Source of the DNA: Roseburia sp.
Lineage (GTDB): Bacteria; Bacillota; Clostridia; Oscillospirales; Ruminococcaceae
Direction of reading: 5' to 3'
DNA length: 53,926 nt
Assembly: GCA_023666265.1 (NCBI GenBank)
Contig: JAMPCH010000013.1
Location: forward strand, 1-53,926
Part shown: piece after piece, positions 24,457 through 32,243 of the stretch
How the letters are laid out: every line of letters starts with the position of its first letter
How positions within the stretch are numbered: the stretch's first letter is position 1
Program-made: the position numbers and the translations under genes
Notes under the pieces: generated by a model
Told to the model about the DNA's origin: nothing
Databases searched by the model: none
Seen by the model: only the letters and a program-made list of their open reading frames with translations

Positions 24457-27288
24457 ATGAAAAAGCTTTTAGCGACCTTTACCCTATGCGCTGTTCTTTT
24501 AACGGGCTGTTCTCAGAATTATCCCGATCGGATGACGACCCCGACGGAGGAGGCGAGCGGATCGGACGACGCCGTCCCCGACGAGACGACGGATACGGAC
24601 GAAGCCGATGAGACGATCGAGTCGGGCGAAACGGACGAGATCGGCGACATATCGGAAACGGCGGAAACGGCGGGGACGACCGAGCCGGATCGGATCGATC
24701 CTTCGGCGGAGGAGACATCGACGCAAACGAACGCGGGGACGACCGCGTCGGCGGCGCAATCCAATGCGGGGACGACCGCCTCGACGGCGCAGACAAACGC
24801 GGGGACGACAACGACCGCCGCGACCACGACGGCGACGAAGCCGACCGCCTCGACGGGGAAGCTCTCCGCTTATTCGACGACGTATGAGGGGCGAGAACAG
24901 ACCTCGACCTATAACTACGGCGAGGCGCTCCAAAAGTCGATCCTCTTTTACGATCTCCAGCGCTCGGGCGACCTCCCCGACGACCTTCGGAGCAACTGGC
25001 GCGGTGACTCCTGTCTGAACGACGGGGCGGACGTGGGACTCGATCTCACGGGCGGCTTTTTTGACGCGGGGGATCACGTAAAATTCAACCTCCCGATGTC
25101 CTATACCTGTACGATGCTGGCCTGGTCGGTCTATGAGGATCGGGCGGCGTATGAGGAGAGCGGTCAGCTCGAATACATACTCGACAATATCCGCTGGGGG
25201 AACGACTATTTTATAAAATGTCACCCCGAGGCGAACGTTTATTATTATCAGGTCGGGGACGGCAGCGCGGATCACGCATGGTGGGGCTCGGCGGAGCTTC
25301 TCGACGCACAGATGAGCCGCCCCTCGTATAAGGTCGACCTTCAAAACTGCGGCTCGACCGTTACGGCGTCGACCGCCGCCTCGCTCGCCGCCTGTGCGCT
25401 CGTGTTTAAGGACAGCGATCCCGCCTATGCCGAGACCTGTATCAAACACGCGAAGGAGCTTTTGAGCTACGCCGAGAGCGTAAAAAGCGACGACGGCTAT
25501 ACCGCCGCGAACGGCTTTTATACCTCTCACAGCGGCTATGTCGATCAGGTCGCTTGGGCAGCGTACTGGCTCGCCGAGGCGACGGGCGAAAACTCGTATC
25601 TCAGGAAGGCGAAATCCTATCTCTCGCGGACGAGCGACGACTATACGTGGGCGCATTGCTGGGACGACGTATCCTACGGGACGACGCTCCTCCTCGCGAA
25701 AAAAACGGGGGATCAGGCGTATAAGGATCGGATCGAGAAACACCTCGACTATTGGCTGAGCGGGATCAACTATACGCCGAAGGGTCTCGCGTGGCTCGAC
25801 CAGTGGGGGGCGCTCCGCTATTCGACGACGACCGCCTTTTTAGCCGCCTCTTACGCCGAGAGCGACGCTTGTCCGTCCGCCAAAAAGGCGAAGTACGAGG
25901 AATTTGCCAAAAAACAGATCGACTATGCCCTCGGGAGCGGGGGAAGGAGCTATGTCGTCGGCTATGGCGAAAATCCGCCGAAAAATCCCCATCACCGTAC
26001 CGCTCACGGCGCTTACACCAATAACATCGGCGAACCCGCCGAAACGCGGCATACCCTCTTCGGCGCGCTCGTCGGCGGACCCGACCGTAACGACGGCTAT
26101 ACCGACGACCGCAACAACTATACGAGCAACGAGGTCGCCTGTGACTATAACGCGGGCTTTACCGGGGCGCTCGCCAAGCTTTATAAGACCTACGGCGGTA
26201 AGACGCTCGTCGATTTCGGCGCGGTCGAAAAAGCGGACGACGACGAGCTTTACGCCGAGGCGACGGTGAACGTCAACGGCGAGGACTTTATCGAGATCAA
26301 GGCGCTCGTCTATAATAAGACCGCGACCCCCGCGCGGGTGACCGATCACCTAAAGCTTTGTTACTTCTTTGACCTGAGCGAGGTGATCGCGGCGGGCGGC
26401 TCGGCGAACGACCTCACCGTCACGACGAATTATATGCAGGGCGGGAGCGCGAGCGGCGTCAATGAATGGAACAAGGAAAAGAACCTCTATTACGTGGCGA
26501 TCGACTTCGACGGCGTATCGATCTATCCCGGTAGTCAGGAGAGCTATAAAAAGGAGATCCAGTTCCGTATCCGAAACAATAAGGGCGTATGGGACAACTC
26601 AAACGACCCCTCGTATAAGGATATTGCCGCCGCCTCGAGCGGGACGCTCGTAAAGGCGTATAATATGGCACTTTACGACGGGGATACGCTCGTTTTCGGA
26701 ACAGAACCGAACGAGAGCAACACGGGCGTTACGATCTCGTCCGTTCACGGAAGCGCGGGCGGGGAGAACCCTTCCCAAAATCAAGATCAAAACCAAAATC
26801 AAGATCAAGGACAAAACAGCCGGCCGAACCCGACCACCCCCGCCGCGAACGTCTCGGATAAGGGGACGGTCAGCGTCGAGCTGTCTCAACAGGCGACACA
26901 GGGGAGCGCGAACACCATCGGCTTCACGATCAAGGTCACGAATACGGGGACGACGGGGATCGACCTCTCTAAGCTCGAGATCGGCTATCTTTTTACAAAG
27001 GACGGCGCGGGCGACCTCAATTTCTGGTGCGACTACGCCGACATCTCGGGGAGCGGCTATCAAGCCTGTACCGATACCGTTCAGTCGAAATTCACCTCCG
27101 CGAGCGGGAGCGACCGCGATACGAAATGCGTCATGACGGCGAGCGGCGTCCTCGCGGGCGGCGATACGCTCCAGATACAGGGACGGATCACCAAGGCGGA
27201 CTGGTCAAACTTTGACCTCGGGAACGATTATTCCTCGGGAAATTCGGAGCATATCACGGTGACGTATAACGGAAAGGAGCTTTCATGA
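24457..27288 (+). CDS. Lipoprotein GH9 cellulase with CBM3c and a second CBM3-type module
   Basis: 943 residues from ATG at 24457 (GGAAAGGA upstream; the open frame before it runs through the family B element). Lipobox LLTGC, Cys18. A Thr/Asp/Glu-rich stalk reaches about residue 150, with three repeats of NAGTTASAAQ type. The GH9 (alpha/alpha)6 domain spans about 153-583: DAGDHVKF with Asp203 and Asp206, HHRTAHG, and the general acid Glu559 in NEVACDYNAGF. CBM3c follows at about 596-753, the usual partner that makes GH9 enzymes processive. A Gln/Asn-rich linker (767-791) leads to a second CBM3-type module (801-943). The enzyme should stay bound to the cell membrane. The stop overlaps metF by 4 nt. 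Confidence 0.93.
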   Translation: MKKLLATFTLCAVLLTGCSQNYPDRMTTPTEEASGSDDAVPDETTDTDEADETIESGETDEIGDISETAETAGTTEPDRIDPSAEETSTQTNAGTTASAAQSNAGTTASTAQTNAGTTTTAATTTATKPTASTGKLSAYSTTYEGREQTSTYNYGEALQKSILFYDLQRSGDLPDDLRSNWRGDSCLNDGADVGLDLTGGFFDAGDHVKFNLPMSYTCTMLAWSVYEDRAAYEESGQLEYILDNIRWGNDYFIKCHPEANVYYYQVGDGSADHAWWGSAELLDAQMSRPSYKVDLQNCGSTVTASTAASLAACALVFKDSDPAYAETCIKHAKELLSYAESVKSDDGYTAANGFYTSHSGYVDQVAWAAYWLAEATGENSYLRKAKSYLSRTSDDYTWAHCWDDVSYGTTLLLAKKTGDQAYKDRIEKHLDYWLSGINYTPKGLAWLDQWGALRYSTTTAFLAASYAESDACPSAKKAKYEEFAKKQIDYALGSGGRSYVVGYGENPPKNPHHRTAHGAYTNNIGEPAETRHTLFGALVGGPDRNDGYTDDRNNYTSNEVACDYNAGFTGALAKLYKTYGGKTLVDFGAVEKADDDELYAEATVNVNGEDFIEIKALVYNKTATPARVTDHLKLCYFFDLSEVIAAGGSANDLTVTTNYMQGGSASGVNEWNKEKNLYYVAIDFDGVSIYPGSQESYKKEIQFRIRNNKGVWDNSNDPSYKDIAAASSGTLVKAYNMALYDGDTLVFGTEPNESNTGVTISSVHGSAGGENPSQNQDQNQNQDQGQNSRPNPTTPAANVSDKGTVSVELSQQATQGSANTIGFTIKVTNTGTTGIDLSKLEIGYLFTKDGAGDLNFWCDYADISGSGYQACTDTVQSKFTSASGSDRDTKCVMTASGVLAGGDTLQIQGRITKADWSNFDLGNDYSSGNSEHITVTYNGKELS

Positions 27289-28145
27289 AAATCGCTTCAC
27301 TATACGGGAAGGGTCGGGTCGTTTTTTCCTTTGAGGTCTTCCCGCCGAAAAAGGACGGCGCGATCGCGACGATCTATGATACCCTCGATCGCCTGAGCGA
27401 CCTAAAGCCCGACTATATCGGCGTGACCTACGGGGCGGGGGCGAGCGCCGCGAATAACTCGACCGTCGAGCTCGCCTCGGCGATCAAGAATAAGTACGGG
27501 ATCGAGTCCGCCGCCCATGTGACCTGCGTCAATTGTACGCGGGACGACCTTCTCGGGATCATGGCGCGGCTAAAGGAGGAAAACGTCGAGAATATCCTCG
27601 CTCTTCGCGGGGATATCCACCCCGACTATCCGCCAAAGACCGATTTTCGCTACGCGAGCGAGATGGTCGCGTTTATTAAGGCGAACGGCGATTTCGGGGT
27701 CTCGGGCGGCTGTTATCCCGAGTGTCACTTTGAAGCGCCCGACCTCGTGACCGATATCTTAAATTTAAAGAAAAAGGTCGACGCGGGGGCGGAGGAGCTT
27801 GTTTCCCAGTTATTTTTCGACAATCGCGTTTTCTACGACTTTCGCGATAAGGCGCGGCTCGCGGGGATCGGCGTCCCGATCGCGGCGGGGATCATGCCCG
27901 TCACGAATAAAAAACAGATCGAGCGTATGGTGACGCTTTGCGGCGCGAGCCTTCCGCCGAAGTTCGCGAAAATGCTCCAGCGCTATGAGACCCGTCCCGA
28001 GGCGCTCGTCGACGCGGGGATCGCCTACGCCGCCGATCAGATCGTCGACCTGATCTCAAACGGGGTCGAGGGGATCCACCTCTATACGATGAATAACCCC
28101 TATGTCGCCCGTCGGATCAGCGAGATCGTCGGGAAGCTCTTATGA
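27285..28145 (+). CDS. metF: 5,10-methylenetetrahydrofolate reductase
   Basis: 286 residues. Typical MetF blocks are FSFEVFPPKKDGA with the catalytic Glu at the start, YIGVTYGAGA, TCVNCTRDDLLG, NILALRGD, FGVSGGCYPECH and AGIMPVTNKKQI. It reduces methylene-THF to methyl-THF, the methyl donor for methionine synthase. The ATG overlaps the GH9 stop (ATGA), with AAAGGAG inside the last GH9 codons. The next gene overlaps its stop in the same way. The cluster with the MetH activation domain and MetH makes a methionine-synthesis unit. Confidence 0.95.
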   Translation: MKIASLYGKGRVVFSFEVFPPKKDGAIATIYDTLDRLSDLKPDYIGVTYGAGASAANNSTVELASAIKNKYGIESAAHVTCVNCTRDDLLGIMARLKEENVENILALRGDIHPDYPPKTDFRYASEMVAFIKANGDFGVSGGCYPECHFEAPDLVTDILNLKKKVDAGAEELVSQLFFDNRVFYDFRDKARLAGIGVPIAAGIMPVTNKKQIERMVTLCGASLPPKFAKMLQRYETRPEALVDAGIAYAADQIVDLISNGVEGIHLYTMNNPYVARRISEIVGKLL

Positions 28146-28771
28146 CGGACGTTAAAGCGGAGGCGCTTCGCTATCTCGGCGTTCGGGGCGAGGCGGACGG
28201 CGCGACTCTCGCCCTCCTTGATCGCGGTGTGAAGGCGCTTGACGCAGCGGTCTCGCCCTCCTTTTGTTGGCGCGTTGAGAAAAGGGAGGACTGCGGCGCG
28301 TATCTCGTCGGGGCGGATATAGAGAAGCACCTCGCCGACTGTAAAGAAGTCCTCTTTTTCGCGGCGACGCTCGGCGCTTCGGCGGATCGGCTGATCCGCG
28401 CCGCCGAGGTCGAGAATATGGCTTACGCGCTGGTGTTGGATTCCCTCGCGAGCGCGATGGTCGAGCGGTACTGCGACGAATGTGAAACGGAAATGCGCGA
28501 AAAAACGGGCGGTTTTTTTACCGCCCGCTTTAGCCCCGGCTACGGCGATTACCCGATCGAGCTTCAGGGAGCGCTTTTGCGCCTCCTCTCGGCGGAGAAG
28601 CGGATCGGGCTGACCGCGACGGAGAACCATATCCTCCTCCCGCGTAAGTCCGTCACCGCCGTGATCGGGATCGATCGGGAAAAAGCGCCGCCGAAAAAGC
28701 GGTCGTGCGAAAGCTGCAATCTGCGGGATCGGTGCGATTTTCGGCGGTGCGGGGGAGGAGCGGTTTCGTGA
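28142..28771 (+). CDS. Stand-alone methionine synthase activation domain protein
   Basis: 209 residues. It resembles the MetH C-terminal activation domain: FFAATLGASADRLIRAAE, LDSLASAMVERYCDE, RFSPGYGDYPIELQGALLRLL and KSVTAVIGI. It ends in a Cys cluster (CESCNLRDRCDFRRC) that could bind a metal. In enteric MetH this domain binds S-adenosylmethionine for reductive reactivation of cob(II)alamin; in many Clostridia it is a separate gene. The MetH at 29859 lacks it, so the two proteins should work together. It overlaps metF by 4 nt and the next gene by 4 nt. Confidence 0.88.
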   Translation: MTDVKAEALRYLGVRGEADGATLALLDRGVKALDAAVSPSFCWRVEKREDCGAYLVGADIEKHLADCKEVLFFAATLGASADRLIRAAEVENMAYALVLDSLASAMVERYCDECETEMREKTGGFFTARFSPGYGDYPIELQGALLRLLSAEKRIGLTATENHILLPRKSVTAVIGIDREKAPPKKRSCESCNLRDRCDFRRCGGGAVS

Positions 28772-29193
28772 AAAAAGTTATACTGCTTATTCTTTTTATC
28801 CCGCTCGGCGTTTTGGCGCTCTTATTTCTGCTTGCGCCCGTTCTGAACGACGGCGCGGCGAAAAGAACCGCCGAGGAGCTTGCCGATCTGCCCCTCCCCG
28901 AACGGAGCGAGCTTGTCGAGATCGCTTATAAGGCGGGGAAGCTGACGGGCAGCGGGAACGGTATGCAGTATTTCGGCGCGATCCTCTTAAAAAGCGAGCT
29001 TTCGCCGGAGGAATTGAGCGAATTTTATTCGGGCGAGGCGAAGGTGAAAAAACAGACGGGTTCAAACATAGAGCCGATCGAACACGGCGATCTCGCGTTT
29101 CAAAGCGAGGTCGGGGAGGATGGGTATTATATCGTTTATTCGTGGGGAAGGAATGACGGGTTCTTTCATGAAATTGACCTCCGAGGACATTGA
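28768..29193 (+). CDS. Membrane-anchored protein of unknown function in the met operon
   Basis: 141 residues from GTG at 28768. This start is supported by GGGGGAGGAG 7 nt upstream and by a GTGA overlap with the previous stop. One hydrophobic helix near residues 3-23 (VILLILFIPLGVLALLFLLAP) is followed by a soluble domain with YFGAILLKSELSPEELSEFY and ending GEDGYYIVYSWGRNDGFFHEIDLRGH. I do not recognise the family. Four-base overlaps link it to the upstream genes, so it is translated with them, but nothing in the sequence ties it to methionine metabolism. Confidence 0.7.
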   Translation: MKKVILLILFIPLGVLALLFLLAPVLNDGAAKRTAEELADLPLPERSELVEIAYKAGKLTGSGNGMQYFGAILLKSELSPEELSEFYSGEAKVKKQTGSNIEPIEHGDLAFQSEVGEDGYYIVYSWGRNDGFFHEIDLRGH

Positions 29194-29236
29194 ATTTCAT
29201 TAAAAAGCAATAAAAGAAAGGGTGGAGAAGATCCGA

Positions 29237-29299
29237 ATGATCGGTATTTATCTGAGCGGTACGGGGAATACGAAGCATTATGAGGATTACGTTTCGTAA
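29237..29299 (+). pseudogene. Remnant of a flavodoxin-like N-terminus
   Basis: A 20-codon reading frame, MIGIYLSGTGNTKHYEDYVS, ends in TAA. It matches the first strand and FMN phosphate-binding loop (SGTGNTK) of EFR1-type flavodoxin/ferredoxin proteins, which begin MIGIYFSGTGNTK. The remaining 200 or so residues are missing; the next frame belongs to an unrelated membrane protein. GGAGAAG precedes the ATG. It is most likely a deletion relic, although a translated leader peptide cannot be excluded, since the stop overlaps the ribosome binding site of the next gene (TAAGGAGG). Confidence 0.55.
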
Positions 29300-29313
29300 G
29301 GAGGATTTTTATT

Positions 29314-29781
29314 ATGCTTGTCATTTTGGAAGGCATAGCGATGTGCTTTATTCTGACCGTTGTTTGCGTCGTCGGGATCGCGGACGGGGCGGTCGGCTCG
29401 GTATATTTTTTTGAAAAAGAGGTTCGCGAGAGGGTCGTCGAGCTGGGGCTGATCACGGAAGAAATGATCCGAAAAAGATACGCGGTCGCGGGGATCGCGC
29501 TGTTTATCCCTGTTTTATTTCTCGTCCCCTGTATGGTGTATTTTGTGAACGGGCGAGGGAATTTTGGGACATATTTTGGCAGGCTGCGGCGATCCTTTGG
29601 ATCACGGGTATATTCGATCGACTGGTATTGGGTCGGACATACAAAGGCTTGGATCATTCCCGGGACGGAAGATCTGATGCCCTATATCCCCAAAAAGACG
29701 ATGATCGTGAAATGGCTCGGAACGATCGTCGGCTATCCGCTCCTCGCGCTGATCGACGCTTTTATTCTTACGCTTTTTTGA
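29314..29781 (+). CDS. Membrane protein of unknown function
   Basis: 155 residues with three hydrophobic segments (about 5-27, 56-78 and 130-153). Between the second and third is a soluble loop with Trp/Tyr-rich DWYWVGHTKAWIIPGTEDLMPYIPKKT. No family was recognised. AAGGAGG lies 8 nt before the ATG. It sits between the flavodoxin relic and metH, in the same direction. Confidence 0.7.
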   Translation: MLVILEGIAMCFILTVVCVVGIADGAVGSVYFFEKEVRERVVELGLITEEMIRKRYAVAGIALFIPVLFLVPCMVYFVNGRGNFGTYFGRLRRSFGSRVYSIDWYWVGHTKAWIIPGTEDLMPYIPKKTMIVKWLGTIVGYPLLALIDAFILTLF

Positions 29782-29858
29782 ATTTTTGAAGGAAGCGGGG
29801 GCGGCGCGCCTCCTGCCATAAATGATCAATATAAATAAATTAAAAAGAAGGAGACCAT

Positions 29859-32222
29859 ATGACGGACATCAAGACCTTTTTAAAGCGAAGTTATGTCGTC
29901 CTCGACGGCGGCTTTGGGACGGAGCTCCAAAAGCGCGGTATGAAGCCGGGCGAGACCTCGGAGCTGATGAATTTTAAAATGGAGCGGGAGGTGTACGAGG
30001 TCCTCCGCTCTTACGTCGAGGCGGGATCGGACGTGATCAGCGCGAATACCTTCGGGGCGAACCGTCTGAAATTAAAAGACAGCGGCTATACGACGGAGGA
30101 GGTCGTGGATCGGGCGATGAAGATCGCCCGCGAGGCGGTCGCCGGGACGGAAACGCTCGTCGCCCTCGATATAGGTCCGATCGGACAGCTCCTCGAGCCG
30201 ACGGGAACGCTCACCTTTGAGGAAGCCTATGATATTTTCGCGGAGATCGTCGAGGCGGGGCGGGGGAGCGCCGATCTCGTCGTGATCGAGACGATGACCG
30301 ATCTTTATGAGGTAAAAGCGGCGCTCCTCGCCGTAAAGGAGCATAGCGATCTCCCCGTTTTCGCGTATATGACGTTTGAGAAAAACGGGCGCACCTTTAC
30401 GGGCTGTTCGCCGTCGGCGATGGCGCTTACGCTTGAGGGGCTGGGCGCGAACGCGATCGGGGTCAACTGTTCCCTCGCGCCGTCGGAGCTATGCGAGGTC
30501 GTGACCGAGCTGTCGGAGAATACCGCGCTCCCGCTCGTCATTAAGGCGAACGCGGGACTTCCCGATCCCGTGAGCGGGGTATACAGCGTTTCGGCGGAGC
30601 AATTCGCGGAGGATTATCGATTTTTCGCCGATCTCGGCGTAAAGGTCTACGGCGGCTGCTGCGGGACGTCGCCCGACTATATCCGCGCGATCCGAAAAAT
30701 GCTCGCGGAGAACCCGCCGCGTGAGCGAAAGCTCCCCGCCCGGATCGCCGCCGTCTCGAGCTACGCTAAGACCGTCCCGATCGATATGCCGCGGATCATT
30801 GGCGAGCGGATCAACCCGACGGGGAAAAAGCTCATGAAGGAGGCGCTCAAAAACCACGACGTGAGCTATCTTTTAAATCAGGCGCTCGAACAGGTCGGCG
30901 CGGGCGCGGATATCCTCGACGTAAACGTCGGTTTACCCGAGATCGACGAGCGGGAAATGATGATCGAGGCGATCAAAGCGATCCAAGGGATCACGGACGC
31001 GCCGCTCCAGATCGACAGCACCCGCCCCGACGTGATCGAGGCGGCGCTACGCGTCTATAACGGGAAGCCGATCGTCAATTCCGTCAACGGCGAGGAAAAA
31101 ACGCTTAACGCGATCCTCCCGCTCGTGAAGAAATACGGCGCGGCGGTCGTCGGGCTTACCCTCGACGAAAGAGGGATCCCGCCCCTCGCCGAGGAGCGCT
31201 TCGCGATCGCGGAGCGGATCGTAAAGCGGGCGGAGGGATACGGGATTCCGCGCGAGGACGTTTATATCGACTGTCTGACTCTTACGGCGAGCGCGGAACA
31301 AAAGGCGGTCATGGAGACGATCCGCGCGGTAAGGGCGGTCAAGGAGCGCCTCGGAGTAAAGACCGTCCTCGGTGTATCGAATATCTCCTTCGGTCTACCA
31401 AATCGGGGGCTGATCAACAGTACGTTTTTATCCATGGCGCTCGAGAGCGGGCTGGATCTCCCGATCCTGAACCCGAACCTCCCCGCGATGGCGGGAGCGG
31501 TATTCGCGTACCGCCTCCTCGCGAACCACGACAAAAACGCGGCGGAGTTTATCGAGCGCTTCGGCGCGGAGACCTCGCCGAAGCCCGCGCCGACGGCGGG
31601 GGCGGAGCTCTCGCTCTCCTACGCGATCGAGAAGGGGCTTCGCGACGAGGCGGCGCAGATCACGCGAAAGACGCTCGAGAGTACGCCGCCGATGGAGATT
31701 ATCTCCGACCACCTGATCCCCGCGCTCGACCGCGCGGGCGCGGACTTTGAGAAGGGGAAGATCTTCCTCCCTCAGCTGATTCTCTCAGCGAACGCGGCGC
31801 AGGGCTGTTTCGCCGTCATCAAGGAGAATATGAGCCGGGAAAGCGGCTCGCTCAGTAAGGGGAAGGTTGTCCTCGCGACGGTGAAGGGCGACATTCACGA
31901 CATCGGGAAAAACATCGTAAAGACCCTCCTCGAGAATTACGGCTATACCGTGATCGATCTTGGGAAGGACGTTCCCGAACAGGCGGTCGTCGACGCGGCG
32001 CAGGAGCATGACGTAAAGCTCGTCGGACTAAGCGCGCTTATGACGACGACGCTCGGCGCGATGGAGCGGACGATCCGCCTCCTTCGCGAGAACGGGCTAA
32101 GCTGTAAGGTCGTCGTGGGCGGGGCGGTCTTGACCGCCGAGTACGCCGAGCGGATCGGCGCGGACTTTTACGCGCGGGACGCTAAGGAGACGGTCGACGT
32201 CGCGAAGAAAATTTACGGATAG
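29859..32222 (+). CDS. metH: B12-dependent methionine synthase lacking the activation domain
   Basis: 787 residues, against about 1200 for enteric MetH. The homocysteine-binding barrel (1-290) has the zinc Cys residues in GVNCSLAP and GGCCGTSPDY. The pterin (methyl-THF) barrel spans about 308-570 (IIGERINPTGKKLMKEAL, DVNVGLPE, GVSNISFGLPNRG). A helical cap and Rossmann B12-binding domain follow (about 590-787, with DIHDIG and the cobalt-ligand His680, then SALMTTTLGAM and GGAVLT). The reactivation domain is missing and is encoded at 28142. AAGGAG precedes the ATG. No S-box or cobalamin riboswitch was seen in the 77-bp gap upstream. Confidence 0.95.
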   Translation: MTDIKTFLKRSYVVLDGGFGTELQKRGMKPGETSELMNFKMEREVYEVLRSYVEAGSDVISANTFGANRLKLKDSGYTTEEVVDRAMKIAREAVAGTETLVALDIGPIGQLLEPTGTLTFEEAYDIFAEIVEAGRGSADLVVIETMTDLYEVKAALLAVKEHSDLPVFAYMTFEKNGRTFTGCSPSAMALTLEGLGANAIGVNCSLAPSELCEVVTELSENTALPLVIKANAGLPDPVSGVYSVSAEQFAEDYRFFADLGVKVYGGCCGTSPDYIRAIRKMLAENPPRERKLPARIAAVSSYAKTVPIDMPRIIGERINPTGKKLMKEALKNHDVSYLLNQALEQVGAGADILDVNVGLPEIDEREMMIEAIKAIQGITDAPLQIDSTRPDVIEAALRVYNGKPIVNSVNGEEKTLNAILPLVKKYGAAVVGLTLDERGIPPLAEERFAIAERIVKRAEGYGIPREDVYIDCLTLTASAEQKAVMETIRAVRAVKERLGVKTVLGVSNISFGLPNRGLINSTFLSMALESGLDLPILNPNLPAMAGAVFAYRLLANHDKNAAEFIERFGAETSPKPAPTAGAELSLSYAIEKGLRDEAAQITRKTLESTPPMEIISDHLIPALDRAGADFEKGKIFLPQLILSANAAQGCFAVIKENMSRESGSLSKGKVVLATVKGDIHDIGKNIVKTLLENYGYTVIDLGKDVPEQAVVDAAQEHDVKLVGLSALMTTTLGAMERTIRLLRENGLSCKVVVGGAVLTAEYAERIGADFYARDAKETVDVAKKIYG

Positions 32223-32243
32223 CCCTCGGAAGAAAGGATAAAC

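Noticed and set aside
29782-29858. Possible S-box or cobalamin riboswitch before metH
   Set aside because: The gap is only 77 bp and shows no conserved riboswitch core; no T-box or S-box signature was seen upstream of metF or aroA either.
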